DNA of 64,000 bases from Candidozyma auris. Taxonomy: Eukaryota > Ascomycota > Pichiomycetes > Serinales > Metschnikowiaceae. Below, in pieces: positions 41,733-52,077 of this stretch; positions within the stretch are counted from its first letter, which is position 1; each line of letters opens with the position of its first letter. The notes below the pieces were generated by a model that was given only the letters and a program-made list of their open reading frames with translations, was not told the origin of the DNA and did no database searches. The translations under genes and the position numbers were made by a program. The DNA is taken from assembly GCF_003013715.1 (NCBI RefSeq), contig NC_072815.1:186001-250000 (forward strand). Reading direction: 5' to 3'.

Positions 41733-42521
41733 GATTGACTTAGAACTTTACTTTGGCACTAAAAGGAAACGGGCACTAGTATCACAGTATATGAGGCACG
41801 GTAGTAGATTTTGTAGCAAGGTTAAACCCCCGGTTATTGACTGAGTTTGCTGTCCTGCAGGGAGGGCTTGCCTATCACGCGAGGTTCGTCCCAGGGGCCC
41901 GCTATTGGGTGGAAGGAATTGAAAAGATTCAAAACAGGAACAAAAACAATAAGCGCTAAGCGATGTTTACTGCTTGCTGAATATGACGTCTTCGTGATGA
42001 ACAGTCGAAAATAGACTGCCGATACCTGAAACCCGCAGGGACGGGATTTCACGTGCTACTCACGTGCCCTTCCCATATTGTATCTTTTCGATGCAACGGC
42101 GCCAAAATCAATAAGCCGAGGTTACCGGCCCCACAAGCGTGTCTTGTCTCGAGGGATCCACACATTAGGCCGCAGCAGAGCAGTATATGACTCCTTGTGT
42201 ACCGTAGTCTATTGTTCGCCACAAGAACGGCTGATAAGGTATGGGGCGTGTGGCGGGTGCATCCGAGGGAAGGCACGTGATACAGGGTGTCCATCATCCG
42301 GAATGTCCCGGGCGCGTGCACAAGTGACAATAGGGCTTAGGCCCTATTATGATGGAAGTCCCACGTGACAGTCCAACCTCTGCGAGCCCACTGCGTGGGC
42401 CTGAAAAAAAAAAACTTCACCATCCTCGAGTTCCCTTCTCTTTTCCCTAACGTTTATCGATCGAAAACCACCACCCCCGGCTTTCCACGTACATTCCGAT
42501 AAACTAGTCAAAACATCAGAA
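41733..42521. promoter_or_regulatory. Divergent OM14-RPS2 promoter with Cbf1- and Tbf1-type sites
   Basis: Four CACGTG boxes lie at 42050-42055, 42061-42066, 42274-42279 and 42362-42367; the last reads CACGTGAC and is 155 bp before the RPS2 ATG. A palindrome AATAGGGC-TTAG-GCCCTATT occupies 42329-42348. In C. albicans, ribosomal-protein promoters are driven by Tbf1 with Cbf1; the motifs fit that arrangement, but binding is not shown. Confidence 0.65.
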
Positions 42522-43271
42522 ATGTCTGCTCCAGAAGCCCCAAAGAGATCCTTCGGTAGAAGAGGCGGTAGAGGCCCAAGAAGAGGAAGAAGAGACGAGG
42601 AGAAAGGCTGGACCCCAGTCACCAAGCTCGGTAGATTGGTCCAGGCCGGCAAGATCACCTCCATCGAGGAGATTTACTTGCACTCCTTGCCAGTGAAGGA
42701 ATACCAGATCATCGACCAGTTGCTCCCAGAATTGAAGGACGAAGTCATGAAGATCAGATCTGTCCAGAAGCAGACCAGAGCCGGTCAGAGAACCAGAATG
42801 AAGGCTGTTGTCATCATTGGTGACTCCAACGGTCACGTTGGTTTGGGTATCAAGACCGCCAAGGAGGTTGCCTCTGCCATCAAGGCTGCTATCATCATTG
42901 CCAAGTTGTCCATCATTCCAATCAGAAGAGGTTACTGGGGTTCCAACTTGGGTGCTCCTCACTCTTTGCCATGTAAGGTCACTGGTAAGTGTGGTTCCGT
43001 TTTGGTGAGATTGATCCCAGCCCCAAGAGGTAAGGGTATCATTGCTTCTCCTGTGGTGAAGAAGTTGATGCAGTTGGCTGGTGTTGAGGATGTCTACACT
43101 TCCTCTTCTGGTTCCACCAGAACTACCGAGAACACTTTGAAGGCTGCTTTCATTGCCATTGGTAACACCTACGGCTTCTTGACTCCTAACTTGTGGGAGG
43201 TTCAGCCTTTGGCCAAGTCTCCTTTGGACGTTTTCTCCGAGGAGGCCAAGGCTGGCAAGAGAAGATACTAA
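42522..43271 (+). CDS. RPS2: 40S ribosomal protein S2 (uS5)
   Basis: Small-subunit ribosomal protein uS5, needed for decoding fidelity and 40S assembly. The N-terminal RGG-type segment ([14 protein letters not shown]) is a target of arginine methylation in orthologues. The S5 double-stranded RNA-binding domain follows (about 72-140, with [27 protein letters not shown]), then the C-terminal S5 domain ([35 protein letters not shown]). Length 249 residues (254 in yeast), no intron. Codon use is strongly biased to favoured codons and avoids CTG, as expected for a highly expressed gene of this clade. Confidence 0.98.
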
Positions 43272-43675
43272 GCGGCTTGACTGCATCGTCTCTTGTGATA
43301 TAGTTAATTCTTCTATCTAATGTTTGATGTAGTTGAAGTAGAGGAGCTTGATGCTGATCAAGGTGTTGCGGCTGTTTTGAACTTGAAGAGGAGACTTTCT
43401 TAGGTTCGTAACGCTTATAGCCTCTACTATAAACAATCTAATGCAACAATGTTTGCTTTAAAAAAAATGCCCTCTAGTCGTGTTGTTTGGGAGGATCACA
43501 TCGACTCCCTCTATAAATACCCTATATCTTCCCTAATTAGTAATTTACATTTTTTTTTTTAATTTTTTTTTTTTTTATTTTATTTTTTTTTTTTTCTTGT
43601 AAACCATCAACATGTGATAAAATAGTATAATCTGTCATAATCTGAACGTCCTGCTAGATCTGTAAGGCGTGAAGC
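43272..43675. other. Shared 3' region of convergent RPS2 and NAB2
   Basis: Tail-to-tail 3' UTRs. The right half carries the long T-rich tract at 43550-43600, which is an A tract in NAB2 mRNA. TTAAAAAAAA-type sequence at about 43457-43468 may contribute to RPS2 3' end formation. Confidence 0.6.
43550..43600 (-). promoter_or_regulatory. NAB2 3' UTR poly(A) tract, likely autoregulatory
   Basis: On the NAB2 strand this reads A13-T-A4-T-A14-TT-A11, starting about 80 nt after the stop codon. In S. cerevisiae a genomically encoded A26 in the NAB2 3' UTR is bound by Nab2 protein and limits its own mRNA. The same arrangement here suggests conserved autoregulation; function is inferred. Confidence 0.7.
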
Positions 43676-44809
43676 TTATTGCACAGCCTGTTCCATCACC
43701 TGATCATCAGGGACAGCAAAGGAACGCTCGTCGGTGGCAGCGGAAGGATTGCCGGTGTTCTCTTTGAGAAATGTATTCTCTCTTCCGTCAGGGTGCTTGA
43801 AGTAGCACACCTTATTAGTACAGTCGTTCTTGTGACGACACTCCTCATTGATGATATGAGAGAAAGTGCAGAACGGAAGCTTACAGTCGTTACCACGCTG
43901 GCAAGCTGTAAGCGAAGTGGCATGACGTCTGTGGCAAGCCTTGTTGGTGCAGGCCTGGTTGAATTTGCACTGCTCCAAGGTAGTGGGCTGTCTGTTAAAC
44001 TGCTGCTGCTTGACCGCAGGAGGAGCCTTGTAGTTTGGAGAGGAGTGTGCGAAATTACAACGCTCGTTATTGCACTCTTTGTTAAAACGACACCATCTTG
44101 GATTTGTCACCTTGGCATCCTTGTTACATGGTGTTGGGTGGCCAAATGGACACAACTCCTTGCTGCAAATAGCACCAAACTTACACAACTCAACCGTTGG
44201 CTGCGAGGCGCGGGCGGCCTGGGCTTTGGCCAAAAGGTCAGGCATGTGCTGCTGAATCTGCTCCAAAAGCTTCTTCTCCTTCTCGTCGTGTTTGCCACGA
44301 AGACCCTTGACTGGGGCTTGTGGTCTACCACTTTGGTGCTTGGCGACAAAGTCCTTGCTGCCCTTGGTGATACCAGCACCTCTTGGGGCGGTACGAGTCT
44401 TGGAAATCGTACTCAACTTGTTGCGTGTTTCAGAACCCTTTTGGAACTTGACACTTCTAGCAGGACCCTTAGGGATCTTTGGCTCCTCAGTGTCCATGCT
44501 TTCCTGAGCAGGGGCAGGGGCAGGGGCAACAGCAGCAGCTGGAGCACTCTGAGCAGCGTTCTGAGCTCTGATGGTCTCGAGACGGCCAATCTCGGCAAAA
44601 ACAGTGCCAATAAAGCCCTCATCTATGGGAATGTTGACGATTTCCTTTGTTTCAGCCACAATCTCATTAGCTGGACGGCCGTTACCAATCAACATAATGA
44701 TGAACTCAGCGACATCTTTGGCGTCGTCAGGGATGTTGAACTTGTTGGTAATTTCGTTAACCAAAAGAGGAAGGAGTTCCTGGGCCACGGGGCCTTTAAT
44801 GTCGAACAT
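43676..44809 (-). CDS. NAB2: Nuclear poly(A)-binding protein Nab2
   Basis: Nuclear poly(A) RNA-binding protein that controls poly(A) length, mRNA protection and export. The N-terminal PWI-like domain (about 1-80) binds the nuclear pore in yeast. An Ala/Pro linker and a basic RGG/NLS-like region (about 115-170) follow, then five CCCH zinc fingers: C209-H224, C240-H255, C281-H296, C303-H318 and C324-H339. The last three are the closely spaced poly(A)-binding trio. It lacks the long QQQP tract of S. cerevisiae, which accounts for 377 against 525 residues. Confidence 0.94.
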   Translation of the reverse strand: MFDIKGPVAQELLPLLVNEITNKFNIPDDAKDVAEFIIMLIGNGRPANEIVAETKEIVNIPIDEGFIGTVFAEIGRLETIRAQNAAQSAPAAAVAPAPAPAQESMDTEEPKIPKGPARSVKFQKGSETRNKLSTISKTRTAPRGAGITKGSKDFVAKHQSGRPQAPVKGLRGKHDEKEKKLLEQIQQHMPDLLAKAQAARASQPTVELCKFGAICSKELCPFGHPTPCNKDAKVTNPRWCRFNKECNNERCNFAHSSPNYKAPPAVKQQQFNRQPTTLEQCKFNQACTNKACHRRHATSLTACQRGNDCKLPFCTFSHIINEECRHKNDCTNKVCYFKHPDGRENTFLKENTGNPSAATDERSFAVPDDQVMEQAVQ

Positions 44810-45697
44810 GGCGAGTGTAGTAAATAGGTTGTAAATGAGGCCTACGTGATGAGAGTTTTTTTTTGTGATGGAGATGAGATTGGAATGGCGCTTGTGTGCA
44901 CGCCAATGGTGACGCCTTCGTATAGTGCACTTCTCTAGTACAGATCACAACCCGGTAGTTCTGCTGTACCCGGCTGAATTTGAGGAATGAAATGAGACCA
45001 TGGTATTATTTCGAGCTATTTATATACAACTATCATGACTTTTATTTTTTTAAGGGCTGGTTCTGGAGGCTGATGCGGTCAAGGAGTGCGCCCGGACCAT
45101 TTGCAGCCAAAAAATATCATTTTCACCGAAGGTACAAAATCGACAAAGTTACCAGACTCTGAAAAGAAAAAAAAAAAATAGACCCTATCAATGAGCCTTG
45201 GAAGTGATATTAGACGAATATGATATTTCTTCACCTCCTCCACGAATCTCCTGGAGCTCTTGATGGGCGTCTTGATACTTGGCTGCGAAAAACTCTCAAG
45301 GGTATCTTCGTAGGTTCAATGTCACTTACCAACAAGTCTTAGACAATATTGACAACAAAGAGTAATAGATTTAAAGTTCTTTAGTAGTTCAAGTGAAAGC
45401 TACTTATTTAGCATTCTTTGCTGGGAGTAAAGAATGGATATAATTCTGCGTGCACTGAGTCTTCTCCAGTCAATTCCCACACACTCGACACACTTCATGT
45501 AAGACGACTACAAAAAGAATTCGTTCAGTTTGTAACAGACTCTTATACTCATTTATCTGATTCTACGAATTTTCAGTTTAATGGCTGGAGAGGTAGTTTT
45601 CACCTAGTGGCCCTTTGAGCCTCGCACTACCGCACCACGAAAACTCTATAGAATAATCTTCAACTACCGCAGATCTCGTACAACTTCACACTTCCCC
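44810..45697. promoter_or_regulatory. Divergent NAB2-CCT2 promoter region
   Basis: It contains an exact TGGCTGCGAAAA (45280-45291) and a minus-strand TGGCTGCAAA (45100-45109), one nearer each gene, plus a short poly(A) tract (45166-45178). No gene. Confidence 0.6.
45280..45291 (+). promoter_or_regulatory. Recurrent promoter word TGGCTGCGAAAA
   Basis: Exact copy in the divergent NAB2-CCT2 region, 407 bp before CCT2. Confidence 0.7.
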
Positions 45698-47278
45698 ATG
45701 TCAGTGCAAATTTTTGGCGACCAGGCCAGCGAGGAGCGTGCAGAAAACGCCAGAATGTCGGCATTTGTGGGCGCCATTGCCGTCGGCGACCTTGTGAAAA
45801 CGACATTGGGCCCCAAGGGCATGGACAAGTTATTGCAGTCAGCTTCAGACCCAAACAAATCGTTAATCACCAACGATGGTGCTACCATCTTAAAACTGAT
45901 CCCATTGGATAACCCTGCAGCAAAAGTCTTGGTGAACATTGCCAAAGTTCAGGACGATGAGGTTGGCGATGGTACCACTTCAGTCACAGTGCTCGGAGCT
46001 GAGCTCTTGAGAGAGGCAGAGCAGCTTGTGGATAAGAGGATCCACCCACAGACCATCATTGAGGGCTACCGTATTGCTAGAGATACTGCTGTGGAGGCTT
46101 TGAACAAAGTGGCCATCAACAACTCTGGCAACGCTGAGAAATTCAGGGCCGATTTGGTGAACATAGCCAAAACGACACTCTCGTCGAAGATCTTAGCCCA
46201 GGACAAACACCATTTTGCGGAACTTGCTGTGGATGCTATCTTGAGATTGAAGGGATCGACAAACTTGAACAACATCCAGATAATAAAAAAGGCCGGTGGT
46301 AAGTTGGCTGACTCGTACTTGGATGAGGGGTTCATCTTGGAGAAGAAGTTTGGTATCAATCAGCCCAAAAAAGTCACTAACGCAAACATCTTAGTGGCAA
46401 ACACTTCGATGGATACCGATAAAGTAAAGATCTTTGGCGCCAAGTTCAAGGTGGACTCGACATCGAAGTTGGCTGAATTAGAGAAGGCCGAGAAGCAGAA
46501 AATGAAGAGCAAGATTGATAAAATCAAGAAGTTTGGCATCAACGTTTTTATCAATAGACAACTAATTTACGACTACCCTGAGCAGTTGTTTACTGACTCA
46601 AAAATCAATTCCATCGAGCACGCTGATTTTGACGGTGTGGAAAGATTGGCCTTGGTTACCGGTGCCGAAGTCGTTTCTACCTTTGATGAGCCAGATAAGG
46701 TTCGTTTGGGCCATTGCGAGCTGATTGAAGAGATCTTGATTGGTGAAGACCCTTTCCTTAAATTTTCTGGCTGTGCCGCGGGTGAAGCATGTACTATAGT
46801 TTTGAGGGGTGCTACCGAACAAGGTTTGGACGAGGCAGAGAGATCGCTCCACGATGCATTGTCTGTATTGTCGCAGACCACAAGAGAAACCAGGACGGTT
46901 TTGGGTGGTGGATGCTCAGAAATGGTCATGTCTAAAGCTGTGGACCAAGCAGCTGCAAATGAAACCGGCAAAAAAGCACTTGCCATTGAGGCATTTGCTC
47001 GTGCATTGAGAGCCTTACCCACAATTCTAGCAGATAATGCTGGTTTTGATTCAAGCGAGTTGGTCACCAAATTGAGATCAGCAATTTACAACGGCATGCT
47101 GACGTCGGGATTGGACTTGATCAATGGTACCGTTGCTGACATGAGAGAAATGGGCATTGTTGAGTCTTACAAGTTGAAGCGTGCTGTGGTGTCCTCGTCG
47201 GCAGAGGCTGCCGAGGTCTTGTTGAGGGTTGATAACATTCTTCGTGCCAAACCAAGAACCGCTGACAGAAACCACTAA
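45698..47278 (+). CDS. CCT2: Cytosolic chaperonin TRiC subunit beta, Cct2
   Basis: Beta subunit of the eight-membered CCT/TRiC ring that folds actin, tubulin and other substrates in the cytosol. Group II chaperonin signatures are present: [12 protein letters not shown] (about 36-47), ATP-site NDGATIL and [10 protein letters not shown] (about 93-102), [23 protein letters not shown] and [11 protein letters not shown] near the C-terminus. Full length at 526 residues (527 in yeast). Two CTG codons (45896-45898 and 47099-47101) lie where yeast Cct2, as I recall, has Ser, supporting CUG-Ser decoding. Confidence 0.98.
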   Translation: MSVQIFGDQASEERAENARMSAFVGAIAVGDLVKTTLGPKGMDKLLQSASDPNKSLITNDGATILKLIPLDNPAAKVLVNIAKVQDDEVGDGTTSVTVLGAELLREAEQLVDKRIHPQTIIEGYRIARDTAVEALNKVAINNSGNAEKFRADLVNIAKTTLSSKILAQDKHHFAELAVDAILRLKGSTNLNNIQIIKKAGGKLADSYLDEGFILEKKFGINQPKKVTNANILVANTSMDTDKVKIFGAKFKVDSTSKLAELEKAEKQKMKSKIDKIKKFGINVFINRQLIYDYPEQLFTDSKINSIEHADFDGVERLALVTGAEVVSTFDEPDKVRLGHCELIEEILIGEDPFLKFSGCAAGEACTIVLRGATEQGLDEAERSLHDALSVLSQTTRETRTVLGGGCSEMVMSKAVDQAAANETGKKALAIEAFARALRALPTILADNAGFDSSELVTKLRSAIYNGMLTSGLDLINGTVADMREMGIVESYKLKRAVVSSSAEAAEVLLRVDNILRAKPRTADRNH

Positions 47279-47348
47279 GTAGCACTTACTTTTATAGAAC
47301 ATCTACGTACATAATCATATCACGAACAAAATGAACGATTACTTCTAT

Positions 47349-49022
47349 TTATGGTCTCAATCTTCTTGGGTCTCTTGGGAAGAGCGAAGCACGACGAATG
47401 TTCTTCAAATCCAAGTAGAACATCAACACTCTCTCCAAACCAATACCACCACCGGCGTGTGGGGCACATCCATAAGTGAAGGCGTCAACATAGTCATTGA
47501 CACCCTCAGTGGAGTAGTCAACACCGTGTGCAGCCATTCTCTCTTTCAACAACTCTGGGTCGTGGATACGCTGGGCACCAGACAAGATTTCCTCACCTCT
47601 CATGAAAAAGTCGTAAGAGTTGGAGTATCTTGGGTCCTCTGGGTCAGGCATGGTGTAGAAAGGTCTAACAGCCAAGGGGAATTTGTCCAAGATGTAGAAA
47701 TCGGTATCGTACTTCTCTCTAACCAACTTGCCTAGAAGCTTCTCGTTCTCAGTGGACAAGTCCTCGAAATCGTCAACCTCCTTCCCAGCCTCTCTCAACA
47801 TGGCAATACCTTCTTTGAAGTGTAATCTGACCATCTTGCCGTCAGCAGGCAACTTGAATTCCTCAACTGGGAACTGCTTTCTGACGGTGTCGATTTCCGT
47901 GCCGTATCTTCTCTTGAGCTCGGTGAAAATGAATATGAACAAATTCTCCAACACTTCCATGACCTCGTCATAGTGCTCCTCAAAGGCCATTTCCAAGTCC
48001 AAACCAACGAACTCTGTCATGTGACGGTGAGTGTTGGAGTTTTCAGCTCTAAACACTGGAGCAACTTCAAACACTTTCTCGAAATCAGCAGCAATTAACT
48101 GCTGCTTGTAGAACTGAGGCGACTGGGCCAAGAATGCGGACCTCTTGAAGTAAGAGACTTCGAACACGTTGGAACCACCTTCGGAGGCAGCTCCCAAGAT
48201 CTTTGGCGTGTGTATCTCAGTAAAGCCCTTTTTGGCCAAGAACTCTCTGAACAACTCGCAAATACCGTGCTGGATTCTGAAAATCGCCTGGTTAGTTGGT
48301 GTTCTCAAGTCAATCACACGAGAGTCCAATCTTGTGTCCAAGTTAACCACAGGCAAGCCAGCAGCCTCAGCCTCAGCGTCGGAACGAGAAGCATCCTCAA
48401 TCAACATAGGCAACTGCTCTGGAGTCTCCTGAATGGTGTAAATCTTAGTAATGTGAATCTCAGCGTCCTGAACAGTGGCGGACTTGACTGGCTCGTCAAC
48501 CTTCTTGATAACACCGTGAACAAGAACAATCGACTCTAAGTTGATAGAACCTGCCCATTTCACCATCTGCTTCGACACAGATTGGCCATTAGACTTGATA
48601 AGACCCTGTATCAAGCTCAGCTGCTGTCTAAGGGTCATGAAAACCATGGTAGCACCTTGTTGTCTCGAGTTGTGTGCTCTGGCTCTGAACACCACCTCCT
48701 GGCCATCGTTGGCAGCACTTAAGTCTGCAATCTTGACTCTTTGAACACCGGACTTCTTGCTCGAGTTGATCAAAGGCAACTTGCCGTAGTTCTCCTTTGC
48801 TGGGTCATTAGCAGCCTGAGCTTCCTTCTCGGCTTTTTCCTTGGCCAATTGGGCTTCTCTTTCTGCTTTCTTCTTAGCCTTCTCTTTCTCCTTCTCCAAC
48901 TTCTTCAATGCCTTCTTCGACAAGGGCTGGCCGTCCTCGCCTAGGATTACACCCTCAGCAGGCTTCTCGGGAGCTTTCTCTTCGATAGAAAGGTTTTTCA
49001 AGTCCTTAGTTTCTTCAGACAT
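47349..49022 (-). CDS. DPS1: Cytosolic aspartyl-tRNA synthetase Dps1
   Basis: Class IIb synthetase charging tRNA-Asp in the cytosol. The N-terminal Lys/Glu/Ala-rich RNA-binding extension (about 25-75) is followed by an OB anticodon-binding domain (about 100-210) and the catalytic core: motif 1 near [15 protein letters not shown], the motif 2 segment [15 protein letters not shown] and the motif 3 region [31 protein letters not shown] at the end. The frame begins at ATG 49082, but ATG 49022 (MSEETKDL) gives exactly 557 residues, the yeast length, so it is preferred. Convergent with CCT2, 70 bp apart. Confidence 0.97.
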   Translation of the reverse strand: MSEETKDLKNLSIEEKAPEKPAEGVILGEDGQPLSKKALKKLEKEKEKAKKKAEREAQLAKEKAEKEAQAANDPAKENYGKLPLINSSKKSGVQRVKIADLSAANDGQEVVFRARAHNSRQQGATMVFMTLRQQLSLIQGLIKSNGQSVSKQMVKWAGSINLESIVLVHGVIKKVDEPVKSATVQDAEIHITKIYTIQETPEQLPMLIEDASRSDAEAEAAGLPVVNLDTRLDSRVIDLRTPTNQAIFRIQHGICELFREFLAKKGFTEIHTPKILGAASEGGSNVFEVSYFKRSAFLAQSPQFYKQQLIAADFEKVFEVAPVFRAENSNTHRHMTEFVGLDLEMAFEEHYDEVMEVLENLFIFIFTELKRRYGTEIDTVRKQFPVEEFKLPADGKMVRLHFKEGIAMLREAGKEVDDFEDLSTENEKLLGKLVREKYDTDFYILDKFPLAVRPFYTMPDPEDPRYSNSYDFFMRGEEILSGAQRIHDPELLKERMAAHGVDYSTEGVNDYVDAFTYGCAPHAGGGIGLERVLMFYLDLKNIRRASLFPRDPRRLRP

Positions 49023-49606
49023 GATTTTGTGGTAAGTATCTAGAGAGTTGGTACCGGTGATGGATCTGAAATTTTGAAACATATATGCACACTATGTGGT
49101 ATGAGTAATAGATAGAGTCATGGAGTGACTAAAGATCGAAAGACTGAGAGATACGCAAGGTAAGGGTGATTGAAGTCTACAGAGGGTACTGAATTGAAAA
49201 AGGTTTGCTTTTTTGCTGGGTAAGTTTTACAAGTGAAAGTGTGTGCTCACAATTCTCAGCCGAGCTCTCTTTTCGCAGCCAAATTACAAATTACTCACAC
49301 ATGTTTGCATTATTCAAAAATGAACTCAAAGTATTGGGGCTTAAATGTTCAACATTTAAGGCTTTGAAGTATCGTAAATAGTAGGTAAGTGTAGATCTCT
49401 GATAATGATACTGGTGTACTACGCGTTGAAAAAAAGAAAACACTATATGATGCAGCTCCATGGCCTCAGATTTCTAATTTTACTAGATATGACTATATAA
49501 AATCCCATAAAAAGATGATTCGTCCAATGAATGATGTCACGGCTGTTTTTTTAAAATTTCAACTTATATGATATATCCATACCATATTGTTCTGTCCTCA
49601 ACAACA
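49023..49606. promoter_or_regulatory. DPS1 promoter region
   Basis: Upstream of DPS1, with one exact recurrent word at 49270-49281 (minus). It becomes AT-rich towards the tRNA-Glu at 49607. No gene. Confidence 0.5.
49270..49281 (-). promoter_or_regulatory. Recurrent promoter word TGGCTGCGAAAA
   Basis: Exact copy on the minus strand, 248 bp upstream of the DPS1 start. Confidence 0.7.
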
Positions 49607-49678
49607 TCCGATATGGTGTAATGGCTAGCACAGTTCGCTCTCACCGAGCAGATCGGGGTTCGATTCCCCGTATCGGAG
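49607..49678 (+). tRNA. tRNA-Glu (anticodon CTC)
   Basis: 72 nt, identical in sequence to the copies at 19665 and 50888: acceptor TCCGATA/TATCGGA, anticodon CTC, discriminator G, followed by a T5 Pol III terminator after 6 bases. Confidence 0.97.
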
Positions 49679-49805
49679 TTCCTTTTTGTTGATGATGTCA
49701 ACTATATTTTATTTACCGCAAATTATTTCGACATGGAGTTTGCTTCTCATTTATCGATTTGTGACGTACTGAAGAGCTCGCTTGAGTGTCTGAAGTGATC
49801 CTGCT

Positions 49806-49817
49806 TTTTCGCAGCCA
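49806..49817 (-). promoter_or_regulatory. Recurrent promoter word TGGCTGCGAAAA
   Basis: Exact copy on the minus strand in the tRNA-rich gap, 784 bp from the nearest protein start (DPS1). Confidence 0.65.
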
Positions 49818-50014
49818 TTTTATGCGAGCTCATGAGAAGGACAACACTCAAGCAAAAATAACAAAAGAAGCAATTCTCTCTTTTTTATGAGACATGTAGA
49901 TTTTGTCTTTATTGATAATGAGACATTATTTCAGATTTGTGCAGTGAAGAAGACTACATTTCTTTAGTGTAATAGTGTAGCCCATATTTAACAATCCGGT
50001 AAATAAATCAACTG

Positions 50015-50110
50015 CATTGTGTAATCGAGTGTTTCCTTCTAGAGATGACAACAATTCAACTTCATTGTGTAATCGAGTGTTTCCTTCTAGAGATGACAAC
50101 AATTCAACTT
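50015..50110. repeat. 48-bp perfect tandem duplication
   Basis: Two identical 48-bp units (50015-50062 and 50063-50110), each beginning CATTGTGTAATCGAGTG and ending CAACAATTCAACTT. Perfect identity implies recent origin. Confidence 0.95.
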
Positions 50111-50620
50111 CTCCTTTGAAATTAGTGGTACATTCAAAGTGGCGTAGTAACTTTTTTTCTCTTTATTTTTTTGTCTTAAAGAGATGAGTCCGTATAAAGA
50201 ACCAAAAGGCTTATCGGAAAAATTTTAACAAATCTCGCGAGAGAAGCTATCTTGTCACACTTTAGAATGATACTGGCTTGAAAATAGCTCGCATTTATTT
50301 GTTTTCTGGGGTTTTGCTTCTACCAAATTTACAGCTACAACAAAGTCCATTTTTTGTAATACGGCCGATAGATGATAGTTTCTTTTCCATAGTGATGATA
50401 ATTGGTCTTTTCACGTTTTTAAAAAATGAATACACATATTCAAAACGAAAACTCCCTCTACAGGGACTCAGGCAAACGGATGCGGGAGTTGAGTACTCCA
50501 GTGGCCACATATTCTATAACGTGGAACTTCTATCGCCTACAATAAATCGAAGTAGTGAAAAGCACGATTAGCCGGTTGATCCTAGCAATATTCCTACTTC
50601 AAAGACTCAAAAAATTTACC

Positions 50621-50705
50621 GTCTCTGACGTGTGAAGCTGATTGAAGGTTTGCTCTCTATAGCGATATAGTTTTATTTACATTAACCGGAATTTGATAAT
50701 GTCTT
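50621..50705 (+). repeat. Dispersed repeat relic, copy B
   Basis: GTGTGAAGCTGATTGAAGG-TTGCTCTCTATAGCGATATAGTTTTATTTAC and CCGGAAT match copy A (51285-51370) at roughly four of five positions, most changes being transitions. It lies about 190 bp from the tRNA-Glu at 50888. Confidence 0.65.
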
Positions 50706-50887
50706 AGTCCTCACTTGAGGCATCGCCGTGGGGTCGATGTGAAGTTACGTAGCACCGCCAGAACAGGATAATTTCCTAAGATAACTTGCTCCGCATTTTG
50801 CGATTCTACACAATTTTAAGAACTAAAAAAGAACGTCAAGGTAATTTAACTTTCTAGAAGACGAAAAGTTAAAAGAAATTAATTTAG

Positions 50888-50959
50888 CTCCGATACGGGG
50901 AATCGAACCCCGATCTGCTCGGTGAGAGCGAACTGTGCTAGCCATTACACCATATCGGA
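50888..50959 (-). tRNA. tRNA-Glu (anticodon CTC)
   Basis: Third identical 72-nt tRNA-Glu(CTC), on the minus strand, with a TTTCTTTT terminator downstream (left side). Confidence 0.97.
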
Positions 50960-51993
50960 TTTGATGTGACAAAAAAAGCTTTGAAATAAATATGCCATAG
51001 TAAGTAATGACAGAAAAAAGGTGCATAGACAACTTTTAGTATGAATTCTGAGATATCAAAATGATCGTAGCACTTCTCCGAGCGTTTCCTAAGCATGGGC
51101 AGATTCTATGGACAAAAAAAAGTCGAAAAAACAAGATATCGCCAAAACCTTGAAAGATAGGCTTCCAGCCCCCCTGGCCAGCTTGCCTAGTGTTGTGAGG
51201 GTTCCCAGGTAAGCTGTTTAACCCTTATATGATTCCCAAGAATCTTTGAATAACCACCCGAGATGCTTACACCTTTGTAGGGTAAGTGTCTCTAACAAGT
51301 GAAGCCGATTGGAGGTTTGTTTTCTATGGTGATATAGTTTTATTTACTTTAATCGGAATATGTTGTCTTGAAAAAGAGAACGTGGTTCAGCATCGTCTTC
51401 TAAAACTGACTGAAGTTTCTATAAAAAAGTTTTGTTTCTATGGTGAAAAAGTTGCATTTACTTTGAAATCTGAGCAAACGTAGAACAAAAAACGGCTATG
51501 GCTGGATCGTAAATCCTGTGAACTGCGAGAATGTGAAGACTTTCTCAGGGTTCTTCCTGACCTCATGTCGTATGTTCTACGGTCGATCAGATATTGTATT
51601 CGTAAAAAGGTGCTAGAAATCAGCTGACATATATTTTGATAGATTCGATGTATTAGGAGGTTGTCAATACGTAAGAGTACAATGCAACAGTATCTCGGTA
51701 AACACTATACTGAGCTAGTACATCATTTTTCCTTCGCGAGACACTTGACTAATGTAAAGTTGAAGAGAGAGGAAGAGCGGTTTTTCAAACCACAGAGACC
51801 GATATAACTCAATTACAGTATGGAGAAATGGCACCCCATCATATACAAAGGACACCGAGTGTTCCCATATTTGTGTCATTCAAAATTTTCAAAAATTGAC
51901 ATCATATTGAAATATTTGATTTTTGAAACATTGTCCTGCATATAAGAAAGAGGCATGCTTATATTGCATATGCATTGGGCTCATCACCAAGTT
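50960..51993. other. AT-rich gap between tRNA-Glu and tRNA-Ile
   Basis: Gene-free. It holds repeat relic copy A (51285-51370) and a degenerate copy D (about 51411-51475). The rest is unrecognised, with no frame that looks coding. Confidence 0.5.
51285..51370 (+). repeat. Dispersed repeat relic, copy A
   Basis: Best preserved copy: GTGTCTCTAACAAGTGAAGC, GATTGGAGG-TTGTTTTCTATGGTGATATAG, then TTTTATTTACTTTAATCGGAATATG. It lies about 330 bp upstream of the tRNA-Glu on the opposite strand, the same geometry as copy C and its tRNA. A degenerate echo (TTTCTATGGTGA...GCATTTACTTT) follows at 51411-51475. Confidence 0.65.
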
Positions 51994-52067
51994 GGTCCCT
52001 TGGCCCAGTTGGTTAAGGCGTGGTGCTAATAACGCCAAGATCAGCAGTTCGATCCTGCTAGGGACCA
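51994..52067 (+). tRNA. tRNA-Ile (anticodon AAT)
   Basis: 74-nt cloverleaf with acceptor GGTCCCT/AGGGACC, discriminator A, anticodon loop CTAATAA (AAT) and T arm CAGTTCGATCCTG. No T run follows before the next tRNA 10 bases downstream, suggesting joint transcription. Confidence 0.96.
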
Positions 52068-52077
52068 CTTCCACAAT

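Larger units (their letters stand above)
49679..50887. other. AT-rich gap between tRNA-Glu genes
   Basis: Gene-free. It contains the recurrent word at 49806-49817 (minus) with no protein gene within 780 bp, a 48-bp tandem duplication (50015-50110) and repeat relic copy B (50621-50705). A frame at 50278-50571 begins with TTG and looks random. Confidence 0.55.

Noticed and set aside
42516..43286. 256-codon frame antisense to RPS2
   Set aside because: Shadow produced by the biased codon use of a highly expressed ribosomal-protein gene; no family resemblance.
43679..44827. 382-codon frame antisense to NAB2
   Set aside because: Covers NAB2 exactly and has no recognisable domain; the CCCH fingers on the other strand are decisive.
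50278..50571. 97-codon frame in the AT-rich tRNA block
   Set aside because: Begins with TTG, not ATG, and lies in repeat-relic sequence; composition looks random.
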